From a virus, in IMG/VR virus record IMGVR_UViG_3300031951_000001, positions 248,001-312,000 of that record: a stretch of 64,000 nucleotides of DNA, one strand, 5' to 3'. The notes beneath the pieces are model-generated. The model was given only the letters and a program-made list of their open reading frames with translations. It was not told where the DNA came from and did no database searches. Within the stretch, counting starts at the first letter, position 1. The number at the start of each line of letters is the position of its first letter. This document shows positions 10,515-19,144 of the stretch, in pieces. The position numbers were made by a program, and so were the translations under genes.

Positions 10515-11662
10515 TGCAAGATAGGATTTATAATATAAGAATATCACCCGAGGTTATCAGTGATAAAATATTTCCAAAAATATTTTATCAGGATTATGAT
10601 ATCCCTAAAGATAAAAATCCTTGCTGCGATGAACCACCACCACCCCTGACAGGACAAACACCTAATACCGTATACATTTATTCGTCTATGACCGAAATCG
10701 TGTCGGCGGATAATGGAAATTCAATTCTCAATATAACGGTACCGATTTTCTTAACCGAAAACACAGTCGATGTAGGATATTATAGTGTGTTCGACGGTAT
10801 GGTTACCCAACAGGATACCATGATGAACTTTTTGTTTCAATCATCTGTGGCGGCCCCATACGTCTATTCTTTTTACAATACATCAGATAAACAATTCAAG
10901 AGATATCTAAAATTTGCTAATTATCAAATTGATTGGGGTGACGGAACACCGACAGAAACTGTTAATTCAACGGCTCCTACACCATATGTTCACACATACG
11001 CTTCAGATGGTGAGTTTGAGATAAGCATGTCAGGTCTAAGTCCTTGGGGATACAATGTTATAAAGAAGAAAGTTTTTACACCATATACTGATATTATTGC
11101 AGACAACCCAAATGGGGAAGCATTTTTCATACCGGCTGGTGGTAATTGGTCGGCAACACCTATATCATATAATTATATAATTCAATATGATGCGGAATGT
11201 GAAACAGATAATCCGTGTTGTGAATTTACACCAACTCCGTTTTTGATAACAGGGTATACCACATCTTCCTTATCATTAGTTGAACTTTATGGACCAACAA
11301 AATATAGAATTGACCAAAAAATAACAGGGGCATCAGGAACGGTTGCGGTTTTCAAGGGAGTAGCCGCAAACAATTCATTTACCGCATATACCATAAACGA
11401 TATAGAATATAGAGATTACCCAGATGGTAAAACTACATTCAGTGTTTATTCATCAGGATGTACTGACTTTTTAGTTTGTTCTGCAATAACAAAGGATGAA
11501 GCGTTAATGAATGTTGTAAGTGAACCCGAAATACTTTCAAACGTATTTATCGAAAGAGGTAAGAATACCGCACTTGAACAAATACAAAGATTAGGTGAGA
11601 TTGCAACATTTGGTGATTTAAGAAACTATGGGTACAGCTACTTTACTATAAAAACACAATAA
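10514..11662 (+). CDS. Virion protein with a PKD-like domain
   Basis: 382 residues. Near residues 137-190 there is a clear PKD-like core, YQIDWGDGT followed by YVHTYASDGEFEISMSG, matching the family's W-G-D-G-T and H-x-Y signatures. PKD domains are immunoglobulin-like folds common in surface proteins of Bacteroidota. A CCDEPPPPL segment lies near residue 38 and an ECETDNPCC segment near residue 235. The gene starts on the last base of its upstream neighbour. A role as a beta-sandwich appendage on the tail, perhaps contacting host surface, is inferred from domain type and location. Confidence 0.75.
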   Translation: MQDRIYNIRISPEVISDKIFPKIFYQDYDIPKDKNPCCDEPPPPLTGQTPNTVYIYSSMTEIVSADNGNSILNITVPIFLTENTVDVGYYSVFDGMVTQQDTMMNFLFQSSVAAPYVYSFYNTSDKQFKRYLKFANYQIDWGDGTPTETVNSTAPTPYVHTYASDGEFEISMSGLSPWGYNVIKKKVFTPYTDIIADNPNGEAFFIPAGGNWSATPISYNYIIQYDAECETDNPCCEFTPTPFLITGYTTSSLSLVELYGPTKYRIDQKITGASGTVAVFKGVAANNSFTAYTINDIEYRDYPDGKTTFSVYSSGCTDFLVCSAITKDEALMNVVSEPEILSNVFIERGKNTALEQIQRLGEIATFGDLRNYGYSYFTIKTQ

Positions 11663-11679
11663 TAAAAACCAACTTTTCA

Positions 11680-11687
11680 TATTTATG
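11680..11687 (+). promoter_or_regulatory. TATTTATG motif before the 302-residue gene
   Basis: TATTTATG lies 25 bases before the ATG at 11713, in a 50-base gap. It belongs to the recurrent TATTTAT class and is preceded by a CTTTT run. Confidence 0.3.
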
Positions 11688-11712
11688 TATAAGGGTTAAA
11701 AAATAAAATAAT

Positions 11713-12621
11713 ATGGCAACAGGAACATATGGTACAATAAGACCGGCAGACGTTAGTCCCGAGGATGTTGAGATAATTTTGAATTATACTCCATCTAGAG
11801 ACGAAACTGACAATTTTATATTAACTAAATTAGATTCAGGTGCAATTCTAAAACCATACTTTTGTAATGATGATACTGGTGGTAACGCTGGCATAGAAAT
11901 ATTGGGTGGGTTATATAATCTAACTTTACCTGCCGACACATTTAATAAGTTGGGAATTTATACCATTTTTGTAAGACCCACTCAAATTAGAACAACTATT
12001 TTGGATTGTGGTGTTTTATCCGCATTACCGAACGTGAGAGGGTTAGTTATTGATTTAAATTCTGTACCATCGGAGTATAGAAATAAATTCGTTGACCAAG
12101 GATTGGTCGGTTTTAGAATTGAGTATCTCAATTCAGATGGAACCAAAATACCTAACTTTTTCAGAATTATTACATCGTCATTCTTTTGTGAACCTGTTAT
12201 TCAAAACCTAACAAACACATCACAAAAGGCGATAAGATATCGTTATACAGATACAAATACAAATTTGATTTTTTGCACCCTAACACCATCATCATCACCA
12301 ACAAATAAGCCAAACGCCATTCCTTATATTGGACAACCAAATCAAAATATTATAATAACCAATACATTCTTTAATCCAATAACTTTGGATGTGGAGATTG
12401 CAGAACATGACTTCTCTACTCTTGCAATTGCTCTATTTGGTAATCAGACCAAATCTATTGATGATGGAATTTACACAATGTACGACACATCTAATAACAT
12501 TTACAAACAATACAACCTATATGAAGTACGTGACCAATTCAATGAGTTATTGTTTGAGGTTAGGGAAGACAGAGGAGATAATATTGATTTTAGTAAAAAC
12601 TTCACAAATATAACATCTTAA
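11713..12621 (+). CDS. Virion protein of unknown function, 302 residues
   Basis: Not recognised. It opens the next coupled set of structural genes: its stop overlaps the ATG of the 1001-residue gene (TAATG). The protein looks mostly beta, with IEILGGLYNLTLPADTFNKL and TIFVRPTQIRTTILDCGVL near residues 58-105. A short PSSSPTNKP linker occurs near residue 195. No signal peptide or membrane segment. Probably a baseplate component by context. Confidence 0.7.
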   Translation: MATGTYGTIRPADVSPEDVEIILNYTPSRDETDNFILTKLDSGAILKPYFCNDDTGGNAGIEILGGLYNLTLPADTFNKLGIYTIFVRPTQIRTTILDCGVLSALPNVRGLVIDLNSVPSEYRNKFVDQGLVGFRIEYLNSDGTKIPNFFRIITSSFFCEPVIQNLTNTSQKAIRYRYTDTNTNLIFCTLTPSSSPTNKPNAIPYIGQPNQNIIITNTFFNPITLDVEIAEHDFSTLAIALFGNQTKSIDDGIYTMYDTSNNIYKQYNLYEVRDQFNELLFEVREDRGDNIDFSKNFTNITS

Positions 12622-15600
12622 TGGCGATAAAGAAATTTACTTGTCCCCCTCAGGCTTCAGGCCAGGGTAGTTTTTCTGACAATCTCGTAGGTTTTCAACT
12701 AACCACGGGAGGAGGGTTAACGCAAGCAAATTTCGAGTTCTCAACAGGGGTCGTAGAAAAAGTTAATAGAACATTTAATACCGGTACATTTTCAGACCCA
12801 GTTAGTTTGGACTCACTTGGTATCGGGTCAGTAAATCAATCAAAGTTAATATTTGAGAATAACTTTAAGGTTTATCCTAATTTTGATTTATCTCAAATTA
12901 CAAATTTTGTTCAGTATGGTTCGATGTCTAAAAGGATGTCGGCATCTATAACAACGGTTATTAGTAAGTTCCCCGCGGGTATTGAAGTTAATAAACTTGG
13001 TATGGACTACACCAAGGGTGCGACGGCTTACAATATTGTATATTACCCAATCGATGACCAAAGTAGTATGGAGATATCCGTTGCTAAAATGGCTAACCCA
13101 TTTGGTGTTGATTTTACAGTAAACGCAACACGTAATTTACAGTTAAAGGAAGTTCAGGTATCACCACTCAGGAACATGACGGTTGAATATATTAATTATT
13201 CATTGTATGTTAATGGTGTTGGATACAACATCAAAAGAATTATTCCTACAGATAGTTTATCAACAGGGGTATTAAAAATATATGTTGAGGGAAGACCGTT
13301 CAGTGGGGTTACTGATGTTAGTGATACTCTTATAATAAGACCGAACGACCAACAAGTCTCAAAAGTATTCAACGAAGATTTAGACGAGGTTGAAAATTTT
13401 CTATTAAACAGAAATCTTACTCCGATTTATACTGCTGCATTTAAGATACCACTTGAGGCTGATGATGGAAGATTTTATGTTGCAACACAAAATATAAGTT
13501 GGCCTTTAGATGGAAGATGGAATTTGGATATCAGAACGCCTAATTTTACAAACTATATTGAAAAGATAGGTGAAGCTAGTGAGAATTTTGATGGATACTT
13601 GACCAACTTGGTAAGTAGATTTTTAGTGACAGGGGCATTTAAAGACTTTGATACACAAGGACAAAAAGTTGAAAAAATATTACAAATTTTTGGTAGAAGT
13701 TTCGATGATACTAAAAAGTACATAACCGCTTTAGGGTTTATGAATTCCGTAAATTATAACACCGGAAATGATATACCTTCACAACTTTTAAAGAATTTAG
13801 CTCAAACTTTAGGGTTTAACACTGACATATCACCAATAACTAATTCAGACTTTTTAAGTTCGGTTTTCGGACAAAAAAACAATGATAAATCTAGCTTTGC
13901 GGGAGTCTCAATACAACAAACACCCGATGAGTTAAATTATCAATATTATAGAAATTTATGTCTAAACGCGGCTTTTCTATTCAAATCAAAGGGTACTCGT
14001 AAATCAATTGAGGTATTGATGAGATTGATTGGGGCTCCCGATGCTCTTGTTGATTTTAATGAATATGTTTATGTTGCGGACCAAAAGATTAAATTAAGTC
14101 AATTTGATAAAAAGTTTGCTCTTATATCGGGTGGTACTTATTTGGAACAGGTCGCGGTTTTAGACCCGACAGATGTGTTCTCAATATTCGGGGTTAAATA
14201 TACAGGGTTTACCACCAATTTTATTATTGATGATGTTAATATAGGGATAGGTGCTTATCCGATTGACGAACAAGGATATCCGATTGCTCCTAATGACACA
14301 GAAAATTACTTCTTTCAGATTGGTAGTGGTTGGTTTGAATCGACGCCAAAACATAGGTCTCCGGCTCAACCTAATTTAACAACAAGCGTATTCACAGGGG
14401 CAAATCCTGACTATCAGACGAGCTTAATCCCATATACATATGGACAAATTTATTTAGATAGATATAGAAATTTCCCGTATATGAGCATGGGTTTCAAATT
14501 GACTCAAATACCCGATAACAATAAGAGTTGGACTGATGCTGAAACTGGACTCAGAGAAAATTTAGATGGTAACTTTAACGCTCGTTATTATGTTGATAAT
14601 GAAAAGTTAGTATTAAATGCCAAGAACATAGACCTATTCATGAATCCTGGACAAGGATTGTTATATGATGTGTGGTATATGTCAAGACAATATAATTATC
14701 CTATTGCAAACCAAGGACTTGGGTGGGTACAACCTACAAGGTGTAATCCTGACCCTTATACTATGTATCCGAGTAGAGATGGGGTCGATTGGACGGTAAT
14801 TAATCCACAACCAAGACAGAAAACATTTTTTGAATTTGCTCAAACATTTTGGCAGAACACAATCAATGTTAGAAACAGACAATATTTTGGAGCATACCCG
14901 ACTTTAGAATCAATATATTGGAGATACCTAGAATCACAAAAAAATGTGGGAATTGAAAATAACAACTTCAATTACCAAAGTATGATGGAGTATGTTCAGG
15001 ATATGGGGGATTATTGGATTAGACTAGTTGAACAGATGATACCCGCAACAACTTTATGGAATACAGGTATCAAATATGAAAATTCAATTTTTCACAGACA
15101 AAAATATGTTTGGAGAAGACAGGCTGGTTGCCAGATTGTTGCAATACCCTGCAAACCCTGTACCGTTACGGATAATATATTCACAGATAATTGTCCCGTT
15201 CAAACAGCGACTTGTTCCCTATATCCATGGAATCCGAACTCAAGTCAAATACAAAGTTTTGCCGCTATATTAGGTAACATTGTAAATAAGTATTTAACCA
15301 ATAATGGATTGAGTTTAAATCAATGTGTTTCGGATAGTATAAATTCTATTTGGTATGTTGACATCAGATTACAGGGGATTCAGTTAACGCAGTACCCATT
15401 TTTTAATGGAGTTGGTTATAATTTAGATGGATTGAGTTATCCTTCTAATTCGGATTGGTATAACGGTATAAATGAAGCCCTAATGTCTTTATCTAATTAT
15501 GGTTATAGTTACTATTTAACAGATACTGATGAAGTTGTAGTGATTAATAATATATGTTCATTGAACAGTAGTGGTATTTTGTTAGAAATAAATGTAGGTA

Positions 15601-15626
15601 TAGAATTTACAATAAGTTGTAATTAA
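12621..15626 (+). CDS. Large baseplate protein with a P2 gpI-like segment
   Basis: 1001 residues, coupled by TAATG on both sides. Residues 456-474, KSKGTRKSIEVLMRLIGAP, resemble the helical motif of phage P2 gpI-type tail proteins (K-G-T, then a helix leading to G-A), which sit beside J/gp6 in baseplates. The region before it (about 335-455) is helical and the rest mainly beta. The last 130 or so residues, after a Cys cluster (CKPCTVTDNIFTDNCPV), form a separate domain with SYPSNSDWYNGINEAL. A relative of that domain occurs in the middle of the next gene product. A baseplate wedge role is likely; the gpI link is by eye. Confidence 0.75.
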   Translation: MAIKKFTCPPQASGQGSFSDNLVGFQLTTGGGLTQANFEFSTGVVEKVNRTFNTGTFSDPVSLDSLGIGSVNQSKLIFENNFKVYPNFDLSQITNFVQYGSMSKRMSASITTVISKFPAGIEVNKLGMDYTKGATAYNIVYYPIDDQSSMEISVAKMANPFGVDFTVNATRNLQLKEVQVSPLRNMTVEYINYSLYVNGVGYNIKRIIPTDSLSTGVLKIYVEGRPFSGVTDVSDTLIIRPNDQQVSKVFNEDLDEVENFLLNRNLTPIYTAAFKIPLEADDGRFYVATQNISWPLDGRWNLDIRTPNFTNYIEKIGEASENFDGYLTNLVSRFLVTGAFKDFDTQGQKVEKILQIFGRSFDDTKKYITALGFMNSVNYNTGNDIPSQLLKNLAQTLGFNTDISPITNSDFLSSVFGQKNNDKSSFAGVSIQQTPDELNYQYYRNLCLNAAFLFKSKGTRKSIEVLMRLIGAPDALVDFNEYVYVADQKIKLSQFDKKFALISGGTYLEQVAVLDPTDVFSIFGVKYTGFTTNFIIDDVNIGIGAYPIDEQGYPIAPNDTENYFFQIGSGWFESTPKHRSPAQPNLTTSVFTGANPDYQTSLIPYTYGQIYLDRYRNFPYMSMGFKLTQIPDNNKSWTDAETGLRENLDGNFNARYYVDNEKLVLNAKNIDLFMNPGQGLLYDVWYMSRQYNYPIANQGLGWVQPTRCNPDPYTMYPSRDGVDWTVINPQPRQKTFFEFAQTFWQNTINVRNRQYFGAYPTLESIYWRYLESQKNVGIENNNFNYQSMMEYVQDMGDYWIRLVEQMIPATTLWNTGIKYENSIFHRQKYVWRRQAGCQIVAIPCKPCTVTDNIFTDNCPVQTATCSLYPWNPNSSQIQSFAAILGNIVNKYLTNNGLSLNQCVSDSINSIWYVDIRLQGIQLTQYPFFNGVGYNLDGLSYPSNSDWYNGINEALMSLSNYGYSYYLTDTDEVVVINNICSLNSSGILLEINVGIEFTISCN

Positions 15627-18600
15627 TGGCGATATGTAGTTTAACATATAGATTATCAGTGACTGGCGATTGTACTAACCAAGGTCTTGGGGCGTTCAAT
15701 CTTCAGGTACAAGGTAGGGCTCCGTTTTTTTACCAATTTTTTTCACCATTTGACGACCCATTACCAATCCCTTTTGGGGATGGGGTAAGTGAGTTAACTA
15801 TAAGTAATCTAACACCAAACACGTATTCATTACAAATCACAGATAGTTGTGTCCCACCCACTAGACAAATAGTTAACGTAATAATATCTGATGGAGTATG
15901 TGTTTCTTTATTGGACCATGCAAATACAACTTGTGATGCACCAAACGGGTCGATTACCGCAAGAACTGATAATAACTTACAATTAACCCAATATTTTTTA
16001 TATGAAAACACAAGAGGTTATGTTACTTCAGGAGTTTCTTCTTTAGATGATTTTGTTTTCAGAGATTTGTCAGGAGGTACTTATTATGTGGTGGTAAATG
16101 ACGGAGGGGGATGTACAGGTAGGTCTGAAAGTTGTATAATTAAACCCTCAACTCCGTTTGATTACGGTTTTTACATAGTAAACGATTCACCATGTACAAC
16201 TAACACCGGTAAAGTATTCGTAACCGGCCTAACGGGAACCGAACCATACACGTATCAATGGAATACTGGAAGTATTGAACCTTCGATAACAGGTTTATCA
16301 AATGGTAATTATTCTGTCACAGTAGTTGATGCGACAGGATGTAGGAAATCAAAAAATGTTACAGTAGGTATGGTAAGGGCGATAGGGGTTGCTGAATTGA
16401 TTACTATCCCACCGTCTTGTTCGGGTAATGATGGTCAAATAACCATAGTAGTTACAGGAGGAACAACTCCATATTATTATCTTGGTAGTAATGGACAAAG
16501 TTTAATTACTTTTAGCGAAACATTTAGTTTAACTGGAATACCATCTGGTAACTATTCCATTACAATCACTGACGCAGCCTTATGTTCTACTAGTATTTCA
16601 CAAACACTTGTAACCCCAAATGGATTTACTATAGGAAACATTGGAGTTGTTAACTCAACTTGTAACAATTCTTCAGGAGCATTGAGCCCCATAACACTAA
16701 TTGGAGGAAACCCCCCATTTACGTATACTCTTACTTATCCATCGGGTAATTCGATACAGCAAACAGTAAACGGGAACTCAAATCAGTTTCAAGGACTATC
16801 CGCCGGCACATATACACTAACAATTTCAAATGGTCCGTGTACTTTCACAAATACGTATACAATTAATAATATTGAAAAATATACCGTAACGACTTCCTCC
16901 ACAGGAACAACCTGTAATGGTAGTAATGGTAGTATATCTGCAAGAGTATCTTCAGGGTTTACCTTACCTTTAAGTTATCAATTAACAGGGCAACCTACAA
17001 TTAGTAATACATCACAGACCGTAGTCACATTTAACAATTTATTTTCAGGTAGTTACCAATTAACAGTAACTGACGCTTTACTATGTTCACAAGTACAAAA
17101 TGTAACGGTAACCGCAGCTGATAGCATTGATTTTTCTATGGCAGGAACCAATCTAAATTTTGGTAACGATGGAACAATTCAGGTTTATATAACCGAAGGG
17201 CCTGCACCTTATAATATACAATGGAGTGATAATGTTAATGGTCAAACAGGTTTGAATTTAACTAATCTTTCAGCCGGAACATATAGTGTTCTTATTACCG
17301 ATGCTAATGGGTGCCAATTGAGTCATCAATTGACTTTGGTAGGGTATAATAACAGAGGTGGATATGAAACGTATAACTATTGCCAAACAGAGTTTGTATC
17401 AAATGGTTTAACAGTTTTAAAGAGACCCCAAAATATGTTTTTAGAAGGGTTTTACGATTTAACTTCGGGTGAAACGAACTGTATTTTAAATGAGGCTATT
17501 TTTACTGCGGTAATTAGTGTTGATGGGACAGTTGTCGAGCAACCATTTTATACAAGTAACAGTTTAGGTGACTATCCATCAGACCAATTGTGGTTTAATA
17601 CGATAGATTCTATTTTAACATCTTTCGATTCAATTGGTAATGTCACCATAGACCCTGCTCAAAATAGTATAACTCTTCAAAGTAGTTGTACTGATAGTGG
17701 ATTAAGTTTGAACAGTGCTGAAGTAAGCGTTGATTTCAAAATTTCGTATGACATTTCCTGTGTATGTAAAGTTATACCAATACCAGGACCTGTATTTAAC
17801 ACATGTGATATGATATATACCGACGCTTCATCCCAAATATATAATTATGTTTTAAGTTCAGATACGAGCACTTTATTAAGTGTTGATGGATATAATTTTG
17901 ATACCCCAAGTATTGCCTATACCAATACAAAATTGTGGGCGTACACTACATCAGCCGGTTCAACCTCAATTAGAGAATGGGATATTACTCTGAATCCATT
18001 TACCGCTTTATATAATAGAACAATAACTTTAGGATTTGCGATTGGTAATGCAATAGGAGTTAAATCAGGTAATATATTAATTACAACAAATGCGGATGTA
18101 ACACCTAATAGATATATTGAAATAAATGTTTCAGGAATATCTCCTGTTGTTACAAATAAAGTTAATTTAGAAAACTTCGAAGAAGTTGTAGGAAGTATAG
18201 TTAATGGAAATGACGGAAACTTCTATGTGTTAATTCAAAATAATCTGAATGAACCATTTGTCGATTATTACTTAAAAATCGTTAGTACTTTCGATTATTC
18301 GACTACATTCACATTGGAATTAACACCTACTATAGTAGGTGTTCCTTCAGGATTATTCTTTAATCCTGATTTGGTAAATAATTCTATAATTTATTTGGTT
18401 GATGATGCTGCTAATATATATCAAGTCACTTTATCCCAACCAAATAGCGTATTATCATATGGTTCTATCGGAGGAGCGGTAATAACCCCTAGCTTATATC
18501 AAGGTAATAGTTGTTTCACACCAGAATTTGTTTTACCAACATTACCATGTGGACAAAATAGTACATTAGGGTTTATTAACCTGAATAATACAACAGGTGG

Positions 18601-19114
18601 TTATTTTGTAACAAGAGTTAATTTGGGGTCTGCAACAGGAATTGCAGAATTAACAATACAGGGAAGTACTAATTCTAGACACCAAATAATTTGGAATGGA
18701 AACATAGTTGCTGACTCATTATTCTTGACTGGTGTAAATGATAATGCGGGTTTGAATATTAGTATTAATGAAATTATACAATACACCCAATTAAATAAAT
18801 ATAATTATACTCCTGGTACCGGTAATGCTACTCAAGTATTCCCTAATTCAGATTGGACCTCAAATGGAACAATAAATGTTAGCTATACTGCTAATGATGT
18901 TGCTCCATTAACTCCGCAAAGATTGTTTGGTTCGGTTGGAAATCAAATAGGGGTTGTGGAGAATTACCCGACTCCGGCTTCTTTAGCAAGTGATACTGAT
19001 ATAAAACTTCAGTTTACAAAAACTTTACCAAACCCAACTTACGTTGAAATTGTTACTATTTGTGCGGCTTTTGCGGGGGGTAATTACGAATTTAATATGA
19101 GATGTATAACCTAA
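15626..19114 (+). CDS. Virion adhesin with SprB-like repeats and a propeller-like module
   Basis: 1162 residues. About seven tandem SprB-type repeats fill residues 10-570. Each shows a Cys-x-x-x-x-G start, a GGTPPYxxxW-like core and a closing G-x-Y-x-V-x-(V/I)-T-D motif (for example GTYSVLITDANGC). SprB repeats are known from gliding-motility adhesins of Bacteroidota. They are followed by a domain shared with the C-terminus of the previous protein (YPSDQLWFNTIDSILTSF). A propeller-like module of about 245 residues (nt 17804-18540, with IAYTNTKLWAY and IREWDITLNPFTALYNR) recurs seven times in the 3782-residue protein downstream. The C-terminal 190 residues are beta-rich and unassigned. Probably a tail-attached host-recognition protein. 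Confidence 0.8.
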   Translation: MAICSLTYRLSVTGDCTNQGLGAFNLQVQGRAPFFYQFFSPFDDPLPIPFGDGVSELTISNLTPNTYSLQITDSCVPPTRQIVNVIISDGVCVSLLDHANTTCDAPNGSITARTDNNLQLTQYFLYENTRGYVTSGVSSLDDFVFRDLSGGTYYVVVNDGGGCTGRSESCIIKPSTPFDYGFYIVNDSPCTTNTGKVFVTGLTGTEPYTYQWNTGSIEPSITGLSNGNYSVTVVDATGCRKSKNVTVGMVRAIGVAELITIPPSCSGNDGQITIVVTGGTTPYYYLGSNGQSLITFSETFSLTGIPSGNYSITITDAALCSTSISQTLVTPNGFTIGNIGVVNSTCNNSSGALSPITLIGGNPPFTYTLTYPSGNSIQQTVNGNSNQFQGLSAGTYTLTISNGPCTFTNTYTINNIEKYTVTTSSTGTTCNGSNGSISARVSSGFTLPLSYQLTGQPTISNTSQTVVTFNNLFSGSYQLTVTDALLCSQVQNVTVTAADSIDFSMAGTNLNFGNDGTIQVYITEGPAPYNIQWSDNVNGQTGLNLTNLSAGTYSVLITDANGCQLSHQLTLVGYNNRGGYETYNYCQTEFVSNGLTVLKRPQNMFLEGFYDLTSGETNCILNEAIFTAVISVDGTVVEQPFYTSNSLGDYPSDQLWFNTIDSILTSFDSIGNVTIDPAQNSITLQSSCTDSGLSLNSAEVSVDFKISYDISCVCKVIPIPGPVFNTCDMIYTDASSQIYNYVLSSDTSTLLSVDGYNFDTPSIAYTNTKLWAYTTSAGSTSIREWDITLNPFTALYNRTITLGFAIGNAIGVKSGNILITTNADVTPNRYIEINVSGISPVVTNKVNLENFEEVVGSIVNGNDGNFYVLIQNNLNEPFVDYYLKIVSTFDYSTTFTLELTPTIVGVPSGLFFNPDLVNNSIIYLVDDAANIYQVTLSQPNSVLSYGSIGGAVITPSLYQGNSCFTPEFVLPTLPCGQNSTLGFINLNNTTGGYFVTRVNLGSATGIAELTIQGSTNSRHQIIWNGNIVADSLFLTGVNDNAGLNISINEIIQYTQLNKYNYTPGTGNATQVFPNSDWTSNGTINVSYTANDVAPLTPQRLFGSVGNQIGVVENYPTPASLASDTDIKLQFTKTLPNPTYVEIVTICAAFAGGNYEFNMRCIT

Positions 19115-19144
19115 AGAATAAATTAAAAGATTACTTAAAAATAA

